From assembly GCA_017794925.1 (NCBI GenBank), contig CP051238.1:3152346-3216345 (forward strand): a stretch of 64,000 nucleotides of DNA, given 5' to 3'. Made by a program: the position numbers and the translations under genes. Source of the stretch: Aestuariibacter sp. GTDB lineage: Bacteria; Pseudomonadota; Gammaproteobacteria; Enterobacterales; Alteromonadaceae. Positions 17,085 through 24,923 of the stretch are shown here, in pieces. The first letter of the stretch is position 1, and each line of letters starts with the position of its first letter. The notes beneath the pieces were generated by a model, which did not search any database, was not told where the DNA came from, and worked only from the letters and a program-made list of their open reading frames with translations.

Positions 17085-17427
17085 TGTTCGTTCCTCTGTA
17101 TGGGTTGTACAAAACATGTAATTTTTTAAGAGCCAAAACGAAAAAAAAGCGCCCACGCAGACTAATTGCTTAGCCTGGGTGGACGCCTTTATCCGAATAA
17201 AATTGTGTACTTAGAATTACGCAACAACGAGCAGCAGCTTTAATGCCAATAAATTAAAGTGACTATTTTACAGATATTTAGGTGAATCAAGTAAAGCTGA
17301 AATAGCATGTATTGAACAAAAGTAGCGCAGGGGACTGATGAGTTCGCACCAATAATGAACATTGGACTGTGTGACGGACTAATTAACCGCATAGCTCGTC
17401 AGTTTTACGCAAATATTACCCAGAAAA
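17085..17427. other. Intergenic region between the lepB paralogue and cynS
   Basis: About 340 bases with no convincing gene. It holds the cynS ribosome-binding site, a terminator-like hairpin with T tract (17141-17186, minus strand) and an AT-rich stretch from about 17210 to 17300. Either the hairpin ends the transcript from the signal-peptidase gene, or it marks an attenuator or the end of a small RNA. Confidence 0.5.
17141..17186 (-). terminator. Intrinsic terminator or attenuator upstream of cynS
   Basis: Bases 17149-17160 pair with 17175-17186 over 12 positions with one true mismatch and one G-U. On the minus strand the stem is followed by eight T residues (17148-17141), the form of a strong Rho-independent terminator. 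It lies 240 bases after the lepB-like stop and 57 bases before the cynS start. Confidence 0.75.
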
Positions 17428-18375
17428 TCACCAGCTGTAGACAACCCGGCCAACAATCTCCTGTTCGGACACAAAACCCCAAAACCGACTATCACGACTG
17501 TTATCCCGACTGTCACCCATCACGAAGTAGTGTTTAGCTGGAACTTTCCATTCAGTGGAAGATGTGCCTGGTTGGGAGTAATAAAACTGGGCAGGGATGT
17601 CTCTCTGCGTGTTGATGGCAATGTTATGTTTCAGTTGGCCCAGGTTTTCCTGATATATCAATAAAGGAGGATGACTTAATGCATGTTCCGGAATTGAAGT
17701 AAGCGCCATAGGCTTAAATTCATCGCACAATTTCTCTTCGGATTCGCAAGCTGGTTTAACCGAGACTTGCTTATTTTGGTAACGAATAGTTTCTCCGGGT
17801 AAACCGATAACACGCTTAATGTAAAAAATATCCGGTTCTACCGGATAACGAAAAACAATGATGTCACCTCTGGTTAATTCAGTTGATTGTACAGTGCGAT
17901 ACATTTCTACATTGAAAGATGTTTTATTCGCAAATCCAATTTTACTTACCAATACATGAGAACCCGGTGTGAGTGTAGGCGCCATTGCTGAAGATGGTAT
18001 CTGAAACGGTGCAACAATAAACAGGCGAATAATCGCTATCAGACCAAATATTCCAACGACAATCATTAACACTGCATACCATCTTGCAAACCATTTTCGT
18101 TGTTCCTGTCTATAGTGATGAGCGAGATACACTGAGTGGCAAATACACACCAACGCTAAACCGATAGATAAATAACCATTGTGTGTTATTGATTGTAATA
18201 GTGGCTGGTCGTAATTTCCCATAGACGTCACAGCGACACTCATTGCAATAACAAGATAAAACCAAAACCACTTAATCTTGTTCACATACAAAAATGCAAA
18301 CGCATTAAGAAATAATGCGAGTGTTCCTGCAACGAATTTGGAAGGTTTCCATTCACTGGCATTAGCAAAAGCCAT
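17428..18375 (-). CDS. Signal peptidase I paralogue with Ala at the catalytic Ser position
   Basis: A protein of 315 residues. About four hydrophobic segments occupy residues 15-118, more than in E. coli LepB, followed by an S26 catalytic domain. The nucleophile box reads FQIPSSAMAPTL: the residue before Met, where LepB has catalytic Ser (PSGSM), is Ala130, although Ser128 and Ser129 are next to it. The general base Lys is kept in FYIKRVIGLPGE (Lys187), as is the box MGDSRDNSRDSRFWG near the end. Signal peptidase I cleaves signal peptides on the periplasmic side. The protein may use Ser129, act on unusual substrates or be inactive. A second, housekeeping lepB is expected elsewhere. No partner gene is adjacent. 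Confidence 0.85.
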   Translation of the reverse strand: MAFANASEWKPSKFVAGTLALFLNAFAFLYVNKIKWFWFYLVIAMSVAVTSMGNYDQPLLQSITHNGYLSIGLALVCICHSVYLAHHYRQEQRKWFARWYAVLMIVVGIFGLIAIIRLFIVAPFQIPSSAMAPTLTPGSHVLVSKIGFANKTSFNVEMYRTVQSTELTRGDIIVFRYPVEPDIFYIKRVIGLPGETIRYQNKQVSVKPACESEEKLCDEFKPMALTSIPEHALSHPPLLIYQENLGQLKHNIAINTQRDIPAQFYYSQPGTSSTEWKVPAKHYFVMGDSRDNSRDSRFWGFVSEQEIVGRVVYSW

Positions 18376-18690
18376 TTATTGTCCTTAGTGTTGAAAGTAC
18401 GCTAAAGCTAACACTACCTATATCGGATTACAAAAAAGACGAGTTAGATAGATATCAGCAGGCCAAGCTATGGCCATAGTTGTGGAGTACCACATCAATA
18501 TCTGTATTAAAATACTTTATTTAACATAATATACATTGTGCGTAATTAAGTATTTGGTGTGTAGGGGCTTGATATGGCTAGCTATTCCTCGTTGCTGCGC
18601 TCCCGTTGGTGCTCGCGCCTCGTCATTAGCTAACCATTGCTGCCGGTTCAACCACGTTCAGCGCCGTGGCGCTGACGTGGCATTCACCGG
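18376..18690. other. Gene-poor stretch with GC-rich repeat-like sequence
   Basis: AT-rich from 18376 to about 18540, then abruptly GC-rich from about 18575. TAGCTA copies at 18579-18584 and 18627-18632 bracket a 42-base GC-rich block, and a long hairpin starts at 18632. No ORF here looks real. The composition change suggests an inserted repeat or a remnant. Confidence 0.5.
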
Positions 18691-18705
18691 TCAGCGTGAT
18701 TGGTT
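18632..18705. repeat. Long imperfect hairpin
   Basis: From outside in: AACCA (18632-18636) pairs with TGGTT (18701-18705); GCTG-CCGGT pairs with ACCGGTCAGC; CCACGTTCAGCGCC (18652-18665) pairs with GGCGCTGACGTGG (18668-18680) with one mismatch. The 74-base structure resembles a REP/BIME or other small non-autonomous element. It overlaps the 3' end of the small gene at 18691-18900. No transposase or integrase is nearby. Confidence 0.6.
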
Positions 18706-18900
18706 GTCAGATAACAATTTGATGATGTCTACGTAATGTTTGTCGAAGTCAGTTTTAAGTCGTTCAGCAACGACAACTTTCAACGACTTTTCGAGATCGT
18801 TTTCAGGTGTGATGTCGGCGTTATATTCAATGGCTTCTACACATTGCTTTAACCGATTTAAGGTTTGATAGATTAGATTGTTGAGTAAGTCTGTTTGCAC
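18691..18900 (-). CDS. Small hypothetical acidic helical protein
   Basis: A protein of 69 residues, probably all helical, with NLIYQTLNRLKQCVEAIEYN and a charged C-terminal half, and no signal or membrane segment. GTG start at 18900 with AAGGA nine bases upstream, which supports translation. The last codons run into the hairpin at 18632-18705, so the original C-terminus may have been replaced by an inserted element. Not recognised. Confidence 0.45.
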   Translation of the reverse strand: MQTDLLNNLIYQTLNRLKQCVEAIEYNADITPENDLEKSLKVVVAERLKTDFDKHYVDIIKLLSDNQSR

Positions 18901-19381
18901 GTTTGACGTCCTTGTCTTAGTTCTTTCCTAAAATATTGGTTCGTCGTCATAGAACGTGAATTGAGGATAAACTTCATATTTTGGCGATTATTTTGTTTTG
19001 AGAACTAAACTCCAAGATGATTTAATTGCTCCATACTCAGAACTTCATGATACTAATACGTGCCTAATGAATTCGTTTAAGTCATTTATTGCTAGCCCTA
19101 GTGGTTCAATATTCCTCGTGGTTGCAACCGGGCACAATAATTCTATTAAAACCTCTAACTTTTATATTATGTTAAATTAAGGGGTTTTAGTCTGAATCGT
19201 TTACACTTGCCTTGTAATCTTCACGCTCGAACACACCCTTTATTTTTTACGTCAAAGCATGCCCTAACAAAAAGGAATTTAATATACCGATGTCCGTTTC
19301 GCTTTATCACTCATTGAGTGATATTAGTCGTATTTCACAATCAAAGACGGTGTAATCATTGGCTAGGATGTATAGGATAGG
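18901..19381. other. Gene-poor AT-rich stretch upstream of the M20 peptidase
   Basis: About 480 bases. A 60-codon reading frame at 18998-19180 exists, but its TTG start and composition are unconvincing. The stretch also holds a perfect 19-bp palindrome at 19305-19323. Promoter elements of the peptidase gene are probably here, but I cannot place them with confidence. Confidence 0.5.
19305..19323. promoter_or_regulatory. Perfect palindrome, candidate operator
   Basis: TATCACTCATTGAGTGATA has two perfect 9-bp arms around a single base and lies 59-86 bp before the possible starts of the M20 peptidase gene, a typical operator position. The regulator is unknown and not adjacent. Confidence 0.4.
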
Positions 19382-19408
19382 TTGTCTCAATTATTACTGG
19401 TCCATGTC

Positions 19409-20932
19409 GTGAATAGATACTCCCTTTTGCTTTCTGCACTTTGTGCGCTCGTCACCACCCCGTCTTTTGCTACTCAGCCTGAAACGCCTTCTTATCATTC
19501 AGTACGTTCTACACTGAATGATTATCTGTCCTTCTTAACGTTACCCAATGTCGCTTCAGAATCTACTAAGGACATGGTGATTAATGCGAAGTGGTTACAG
19601 AAAACTTATTCTGCGTATGGCTTTAATAGTCGTCTACTGGCAGAGCCTGACGGCATGCCTATGGTGTTTGCTGAATATGAAGGTAACGTACCCGGCCGTC
19701 CTACCGTGTTGTTTTACGCGCATTTTGATGGACAAGCGGTATCACCAGAACAATGGGACCAAGCCAGTCCCTGGCAACCTGTGTTAAAAATTAAGGATGG
19801 TGATAGCTGGAAAACCCTGCCAATGACATCCCTCTTGGAATCAACACAGCCAAACCCCGAATGGCGGGTATTTGCCCGTTCCGCATCGGATGATAAAGCG
19901 CCGATCATGATGCTATTGGCAGCGATAAAATCCCTTCGTGATGCAGGTAAAGCGCCGGCTATTAATATTAAGGTGCTTTTGGACTCTCGTGAGGAGAATG
20001 GCTCACCGACGCTGAAAAAGGTCATTCAGGCAAACCGCGAAGTATTATACGCGGATGCGGCTATCTTTATGGATGGCCCGATACATGACAGCAATAAGCC
20101 CACTATCGTTTATGGTCACCGCGGCATTAGCTTAATTGAGTTAACGGTCTATGGGCCAAAAGGCAACATCCATAGCGGCCATTTTGGTAACGTGGTTATG
20201 AACCCAGCCGAAACACTGGCGTCTTTATTAGCCAGTTTCAAAGACACTGATGGCCGTGTTGTCATACCCGGCTATTATGAGGGTATTCAGATTACGCAAG
20301 CGGAAAAGCAAGCAATTGCGCGTATTCCTATTGATCATAAACAGTTAGCAGCTAGCGTAGGTGTTAGCGATTTTAAATTACTGGATAGCAATTACTACAC
20401 GTCACTATTATACCCATCATTGAATATTAACAGTGTTGTCGCCGCCGATCCGGACAAGCCTCGCACCGTTATTCCTGCAAAAGCGACTACAAGAATAGAT
20501 ATACGAACCGTGAGCGCTACCCCGGGTAAAAGGCAAGTTGAACTCATAACGTCATTTATGACTGCACAAGGTTTTCATCTTACAGACAGCGAGCCAGATG
20601 ACAAAGTACGTAGCGAACACCAGAAACTGGCAAGCGTAACGTATTTAGGTGGTGCAGCCGCACTTCAAACTCCCCTTACCTCTCCGGTGGGAGCCTGGGT
20701 TAAAGCGTCCATGGAGCACTATGGCAATCACTCGCCGATTGAAATTCCAATTATGGGAGGCACTGTACCAACAGAGGGGATTGCGGAAGGTTTGGGTATT
20801 CCGGTGGTTTTATTGCCGCTGGTAAATCGCGATAACAACCAGCATGCCCCTAATGAAAACCTCAGAATTGGCAATTACTTTGCAGGTAGTGCCATTTTAG
20901 AGGGCTTGTTGCTTACCGAATTTAAAAATTAA
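19409..20932 (+). CDS. Exported M20-family metallopeptidase
   Basis: A protein of about 507 residues with a signal peptide MNRYSLLLSALCALVTTPSFA when started at GTG 19409; a TTG at 19382 with AGGATAGG in front is an alternative. Metal ligands of the dinuclear zinc site are visible: FYAHFDGQ, SASDDKAP, DSREENGSP and a late NNQHAPNEN. The middle GNIHSGHFG region is the lid/dimerisation domain. M20 enzymes are carboxypeptidases or aminoacylases; this one should act in the periplasm on dipeptides or N-acyl amino acids. It stands alone, with a long inverted repeat after the stop. Confidence 0.9.
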   Translation: MNRYSLLLSALCALVTTPSFATQPETPSYHSVRSTLNDYLSFLTLPNVASESTKDMVINAKWLQKTYSAYGFNSRLLAEPDGMPMVFAEYEGNVPGRPTVLFYAHFDGQAVSPEQWDQASPWQPVLKIKDGDSWKTLPMTSLLESTQPNPEWRVFARSASDDKAPIMMLLAAIKSLRDAGKAPAINIKVLLDSREENGSPTLKKVIQANREVLYADAAIFMDGPIHDSNKPTIVYGHRGISLIELTVYGPKGNIHSGHFGNVVMNPAETLASLLASFKDTDGRVVIPGYYEGIQITQAEKQAIARIPIDHKQLAASVGVSDFKLLDSNYYTSLLYPSLNINSVVAADPDKPRTVIPAKATTRIDIRTVSATPGKRQVELITSFMTAQGFHLTDSEPDDKVRSEHQKLASVTYLGGAAALQTPLTSPVGAWVKASMEHYGNHSPIEIPIMGGTVPTEGIAEGLGIPVVLLPLVNRDNNQHAPNENLRIGNYFAGSAILEGLLLTEFKN

Positions 20933-20964
20933 CCTATATTATTGAAATTAATAAGATTGCTATA

Positions 20965-21015
20965 TCGTTACGCGAACCCTTAACACTGCTAAAATGGTAA
21001 CGCGTAACGAATTTT
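20965..21015 (+). terminator. Inverted repeat with T run after the M20 peptidase gene
   Basis: TCGTTACGCG (20965-20974) and CGCGTAACGA (21001-21010) are perfect 10-bp arms around 26 bases, followed by ATTTTTC. The loop is long for an intrinsic terminator, so a protein-binding role is also possible. Confidence 0.45.
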
Positions 21016-21028
21016 TCGGTGTATTTTC

Positions 21029-21535
21029 TTATTCTTCGTCTTTTTCCAGTGCCTTTTGACTTTCGTAACGGTATACCGTAATCAGTAAATCATTCCACTT
21101 GTTCGTGAGCTCCGGGTTTTCCTCGATGAGCTTTGCCATGTGAGCCTCGGCCTTTTCATGCTCTGAACGTAAATAAGGTTCTAAATCTGAATCATTTGGC
21201 AGCATGGCGGCATTTATCGCCATGCCCTGGAAGCTATCCTGTATTTTTTCAGACCGAATCAGTCTTACGTAACGGGGCTCACATTCAATGCGTTTAATAT
21301 TACTCCCCGCCTTAGAGCGATATTCACACAGCATGTCGAAATACTTATCCGTATTAATGTCGTTGTAGGCTTCGAAAAACTCGAGGCGCTTTTTCTTTAC
21401 TGCACTTCGCATCTGAACAAGAGATTGGTCTCCGGTGACGGTAATCACTTCAACATCGTCTTGTTCTGTCGCTGCTTGTGTAACTGGCGCTATTATTGAG
21501 CCAAGCAATAACGTTGCAAAAATTTTCTTTCTCAC
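21029..21535 (-). CDS. Exported protein of unknown function, tandem paralogue A
   Basis: A protein of 168 residues with a signal peptide (cleavage near VTQA, residue 21). The mature start DVEVITVTGDQSL resembles the N-terminal motif of TonB-dependent receptors, but no barrel follows. It then has RSAVKKKRLEFFEAYND, NTDKYFDMLCEYR and IKRIECEPRYVRLIRSE, where two Cys could form a disulfide, and a helical tail with HMAKLIEENPELTNKWN. GTG start with AGGAAG upstream. It is second in a two-gene operon with a close paralogue nine bases upstream. Function unknown. Confidence 0.75.
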   Translation of the reverse strand: MRKKIFATLLLGSIIAPVTQAATEQDDVEVITVTGDQSLVQMRSAVKKKRLEFFEAYNDINTDKYFDMLCEYRSKAGSNIKRIECEPRYVRLIRSEKIQDSFQGMAINAAMLPNDSDLEPYLRSEHEKAEAHMAKLIEENPELTNKWNDLLITVYRYESQKALEKDEE

Positions 21536-21544
21536 GTTGTCTTC

Positions 21545-22069
21545 CTATTGCTGCTTTTCGTCTTTATTCAATGATTTCTGACTTTCATAGCGGTATACCG
21601 CAATCAGTAATTCGTTCCATTTATTTGTCAATTCAGGATGTTGCTGAATTAACTTTGCCATGTGCGCTCCCGCATCTTCGTGTTTCGCACGAAGCAAAGG
21701 CGTTAAGTGAGTGTCGGCGGGCATTTTATTTAAATAGAAATCAAAACCGTGAATATTATCCCGGGTTTGCTCAGAACGTATTAGCCGAACATACCTGGGT
21801 TCGCACTCTATAGATTTGATATTGCTGCCGATTGTTGCGCGCCATTCGCACATCATGTCGAAGTACTTATCCGTATTCACGTCGTTATAGGCTTCGTAAA
21901 ACTCAAGCCGTTTTTGTTTAATGGCACTGCGCATTTGCGCTAGAGACTGGTCGCCGGTAACGGTAATGATCTCGATGTCCTCTCTATCCGGGGAAGCCGA
22001 AACAAAAGGTGTGAGCAGTAACGCGACTGACAGCGATACAATAAGGTTTGAGAATCGTGATAGTTTCAA
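21545..22069 (-). CDS. Exported protein of unknown function, tandem paralogue B
   Basis: A protein of 174 residues from TTG 22069, chosen because AGGAGG lies just upstream and a good signal peptide (LSVALLLTPFVSA) follows; an ATG at 22108 adds a charged leader. The mature region is strongly similar to paralogue A: IEIITVTGDQSL, RLEFYEAYNDVNTDKYFDM, IECEPRYVRLIRSE and PELTNKWNELLIAVYRYESQ. The two conserved Cys and the TonB-box-like start are kept, while the middle (about residues 100-125) differs. This is a local duplication. Function unknown. Confidence 0.75.
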   Translation of the reverse strand: MKLSRFSNLIVSLSVALLLTPFVSASPDREDIEIITVTGDQSLAQMRSAIKQKRLEFYEAYNDVNTDKYFDMMCEWRATIGSNIKSIECEPRYVRLIRSEQTRDNIHGFDFYLNKMPADTHLTPLLRAKHEDAGAHMAKLIQQHPELTNKWNELLIAVYRYESQKSLNKDEKQQ

Positions 22070-22169
22070 AATATCCTCCTTGATTGATGTACTTAGGTCT
22101 GTTGGCACGTGTTGCTTTCTATCGTGCCAACAGACAGTGCATCACTGTCAATGAAGATAGACAAACGTG

Positions 22170-23153
22170 CTATTTGTTTACATTTACAACTACTCTGCCC
22201 TGCACCTGACCTGACAAAAAGTCAGGGGCAATGGCTAACGCCTCAGCTAGCCCGACATCTTTTGTAATTGAGATCAGGCTTTCAGCCGGAAGGTCAGTGG
22301 CAATTCTTGCCCACGCTTTCTCACGTATTTCCAACGGCTGTGTCACGCTGTTAATGCCCAGTAACTTAACGCCTCGCAAAATAAAGGGCGCTACCGTCGA
22401 TGGGAAGTCCATACCCTGCGCTAATCCACAGGCCGCTACTGCACCTTCTGACATAGTCGACGCACAGGCATTCGCGAGTGTGTGACTACCGACAGAATCA
22501 ACCACGCCTGCCCAACGTTCTTTTGCCAGCGGACGGCCAGGTTCACTTAATTGGGCCCTATCGATAACTTCAGCGGCCCCTAATGCTTTTAACGCATCGG
22601 CTTGGTCTAATCGGCCAGTCGAGGCAACCACGGTATAGCCCAATTTAGCTAAAATCGCGATGGCAGTTGTACCCACACCGCCGTTAGCACCGGTTACCAG
22701 AATCTCACCTTTGTCGGGGGTAATATTCTGTGATTCCAATGCCATGACACATAACATGGCGGTATAACCAGCGGTTCCCACATTCATTGCGTGATGTGCA
22801 GTTATGTTATTTGGCAATGCCTGAACGAAAGCTGAATTGATAGCGGCTTTTTGTGCCAGGCCTCCCCAGTATTGTTCACCTAATCCCCAGCCATTAACCA
22901 ACACTTTGTCTCCAGTTTTAAACCGAGAAGAACGGCTTGACGACACCGTGCCAGCCAGGTCGATACCGGCTACCATGGGAAAGGTTCGGACTACCGGACT
23001 TTTTCCGGTAACGGCGAGTGCATCCTTGTAGTTTAGTGTGCTGTATTCAACATCAATCACTACATCCTCATCGGGTAATGCGGACTCTTCCAGTGACTGA
23101 ATGTCAGCGTGATAACCATTATCGTCTTTGGTAATGTAAATGGCGTTAAACAT
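22170..23153 (-). CDS. acuI: Acrylyl-CoA reductase-type MDR oxidoreductase (AcuI/YhdH)
   Basis: A protein of 327 residues, the usual AcuI length. It is a zinc-free medium-chain reductase with VEYSTLNYKDALAVTGKSPV at the N-terminus, the cofactor site VTGANGGVGTTAIAILAKLGY (the second half of the protein) and GIDLAGTV. AcuI reduces the toxic acryloyl-CoA from DMSP or acrylate breakdown to propionyl-CoA with NADPH. It follows acuR by 32 bases on the same strand, with AAGGAGG before the ATG. No DMSP lyase lies in the window, so the role may be acrylate detoxification alone. Confidence 0.9.
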   Translation of the reverse strand: MFNAIYITKDDNGYHADIQSLEESALPDEDVVIDVEYSTLNYKDALAVTGKSPVVRTFPMVAGIDLAGTVSSSRSSRFKTGDKVLVNGWGLGEQYWGGLAQKAAINSAFVQALPNNITAHHAMNVGTAGYTAMLCVMALESQNITPDKGEILVTGANGGVGTTAIAILAKLGYTVVASTGRLDQADALKALGAAEVIDRAQLSEPGRPLAKERWAGVVDSVGSHTLANACASTMSEGAVAACGLAQGMDFPSTVAPFILRGVKLLGINSVTQPLEIREKAWARIATDLPAESLISITKDVGLAEALAIAPDFLSGQVQGRVVVNVNK

Positions 23154-23185
23154 AAATGCCTCCTTAGTAGAGTCTGTAGGGGTTA

Positions 23186-23821
23186 TTAATGGGCATGTTC
23201 GGTTGAAATTAATTGCGCTAAGAAACCTTTGGCAAACTTTCGCATGGGTAACTCAGATTGCATGACTTTTGCGCTTAAAATGGCGCCTTCCCAGCCAATC
23301 CAAAAAAACTCTGCCTGCTCGTCACAATTCGCCGAAGCTGCTATGTGGCCGAGTGCTTGAGCTTGTTTTAGGTTATCTGCTAACAAGTCAGTCCAATGCT
23401 GAAGACAGTCAGCCAGGGGGTGTTTGAAGGTTTCAGATAATATGGGCATTTCCTGACCAAAGTTACCGATGAGACACCCCCGCGTAAATCGGTACTTTTC
23501 CATGCCCTCGACAGCTTCGTCGATAAATAGTTTCAGGCCATTTACTGGGTGTTCAGGATCACTGTTAAAGCAACGTCTCAGTTTCGCGCAGAAGTATTGG
23601 TCATAGTGTTGTATAACCTGTAAACCAAAATCGTCTTTGTTCTTGAAATAGTGGTAAAAGGAACCTTTGGGAACCCCGACACGCTTTAAGATATGGTCGA
23701 TACCTACGGTATTAAAACCGCGTTCAGTCAGGATAGCCATCCCGGCAAGCAATAGTGCGTCTTTAGTATCATCAAAACTTCTTGCCTGTTTTGGAGGCCT
23801 TCCCCGCTTTGCTGTGTTCAT
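23186..23821 (-). CDS. acuR: TetR-family regulator AcuR, acrylate-responsive type
   Basis: A protein of 211 residues from ATG 23821 (MNTAKRGRPPKQ). The N-terminal helix-turn-helix covers ILTERGFNTVGIDHILKRVGVPKGSFYHYF, and the ligand domain has RGCLIGNFGQEMP and FFWIGWEGAILSAK, both typical of Rhodobacter AcuR. Unlike ATG 23854, ATG 23821 lies downstream of the predicted promoter, whose -10 TATAAT sits at 23862-23857 inside operator 1. It heads the acuR-acuI operon, so it should repress itself and acuI until acrylate binds. NemR-like regulators share the operator type, so ligand identity is inferred from the acuI partner. Confidence 0.85.
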   Translation of the reverse strand: MNTAKRGRPPKQARSFDDTKDALLLAGMAILTERGFNTVGIDHILKRVGVPKGSFYHYFKNKDDFGLQVIQHYDQYFCAKLRRCFNSDPEHPVNGLKLFIDEAVEGMEKYRFTRGCLIGNFGQEMPILSETFKHPLADCLQHWTDLLADNLKQAQALGHIAASANCDEQAEFFWIGWEGAILSAKVMQSELPMRKFAKGFLAQLISTEHAH

Positions 23822-23857
23822 GACGGTCTGTTTAATAATTAATCTTAACATCATTAT

Positions 23858-23876
23858 TATAGACCGCTCGTCTATA
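23858..23876 (-). promoter_or_regulatory. Operator 1 of acuR-acuI
   Basis: TATAGAC and GTCTATA are perfect 7-bp arms around CGCTC. The site overlaps the -10 TATAAT of the acuR promoter, so binding would block RNA polymerase. Confidence 0.75.
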
Positions 23877-23890
23877 AATCAAGATTATTT

Positions 23891-23907
23891 TTAGACTGAT
23901 CGTCTAA
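23891..23907 (-). promoter_or_regulatory. Operator 2 of acuR-acuI
   Basis: TTAGAC and GTCTAA are perfect arms around TGATC, with the same TAGAC-N5-GTCTA core as operator 1. The centres lie 32 bp apart, three helical turns, which would allow two dimers on one face. Confidence 0.75.
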
Positions 23908-23952
23908 TTAATTGTTTTAACGAGGGATTAATGTTTTTCTGCAGACAATAAA

Positions 23953-23982
23953 AAAGCCGCCATGCAAACGCATAACGGCTTT
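23953..23982 (-). terminator. Terminator after the alpha-E gene
   Basis: AAAGCCG (23953-23959) pairs with CGGCTTT (23976-23982), with an inner ATGC/GCAT pair. On the minus strand it is followed by TTTTTATTG, as expected for an intrinsic terminator after 24001. Confidence 0.75.
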
Positions 23983-24000
23983 AAAAGCATAATAAAAAGG

Positions 24001-24921
24001 TTAAAAATACTGCGCGTTAACGGCTTTGTGAATGTTTAACAGCCCTTGCTGAATGTCATCAATCACTTCGTGCAAACGGCTTTGCATTAACTCATGCGTA
24101 TCCAGCTTAGACAATTCGTCTGCTAATGCATCAACCTGCTTTTCAATCTCGTCTGACTTCGGTAGCTCTTTTAAACATTTGCCCATTTGCTTGAGGCCAT
24201 GAATGAGAGAACGAGGAAATTGTTCGTTGGTTAACAGGAATTCCAGTACATCGGAGCGGTTAATTCTGATCCGCATTTCCTGGCGATACATTTGATACGC
24301 AGTCAGAGATTTGAGTACGCCCATCCACTGAATATTCTCGAAGGCAGAGTGTTCAGGCGACAAATCTGGCAGTAAAGACGCTGAACGCACATCAATGATC
24401 CTTGATGTCATATCAGCGCGTTCCAGGTGTCTACCCAGACGCAAAAACGCATAGCCTTCACCGCGAAGCATGGTGCCACCTAACAAGCCAGTAATCGTCT
24501 GGTTCGCAACAATGATTTTATTCAAACAATCAAAACGGTGACGTCGTGTCAGTACACTTTGGCCATCGGCTTTAGCGGTCAGATGCAGGTTATTGATATG
24601 TTCCCAGGCTTCTGACGGAATGATTTCGCGAATGATACGCGCATTTTCTCTGGCAAACGCCAAACAGTTAATAATTGAGCCTGGATTCGCCGTGTCCGTA
24701 ACCATGAATTTGATAACGCTGCGCTCATCCGCTTCTTTGTAGTTTTCGTAAAAGGTATCCCGAAACGACAGCATGTCGATAATCGGCTCCCAACCCAACG
24801 TGACGTCTCTGGGTAAATCCAACAACAAGTGCGTATTTACCTGAATTAAACGTGCTGTGTTTTCAGCCCGCTCCAAATAGCGCTCCATCCAGTATATGTG
24901 ATTAGCAACCCGCGACAACAT
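24001..24921 (-). CDS. Alpha-E domain protein (Anbu-associated)
   Basis: A protein of 306 residues. The N-terminus MLSRVANHIYWMERYLERAENTARLIQ is the hallmark of the all-helical alpha-E family. These proteins are encoded next to circularly permuted ATP-grasp ligases and are thought to act with them in making or attaching a peptide-like tag. It lies two bases after the ATP-grasp stop and is the last gene of that pair. No catalytic residues are known for the family. Transcription ends at the hairpin 23953-23982. Confidence 0.92.
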   Translation of the reverse strand: MLSRVANHIYWMERYLERAENTARLIQVNTHLLLDLPRDVTLGWEPIIDMLSFRDTFYENYKEADERSVIKFMVTDTANPGSIINCLAFARENARIIREIIPSEAWEHINNLHLTAKADGQSVLTRRHRFDCLNKIIVANQTITGLLGGTMLRGEGYAFLRLGRHLERADMTSRIIDVRSASLLPDLSPEHSAFENIQWMGVLKSLTAYQMYRQEMRIRINRSDVLEFLLTNEQFPRSLIHGLKQMGKCLKELPKSDEIEKQVDALADELSKLDTHELMQSRLHEVIDDIQQGLLNIHKAVNAQYF

Positions 24922-24923
24922 AA

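Noticed and set aside
18575..18710. Integron attC-like hairpin
   Set aside because: The arms do not end in the required RYYYAAC / GTTRRRY core sites and no integrase or cassette genes are present.
18998..19180. 60-codon frame in the AT-rich gap
   Set aside because: A TTG start, no clear ribosome-binding site and low-complexity AT-rich composition.
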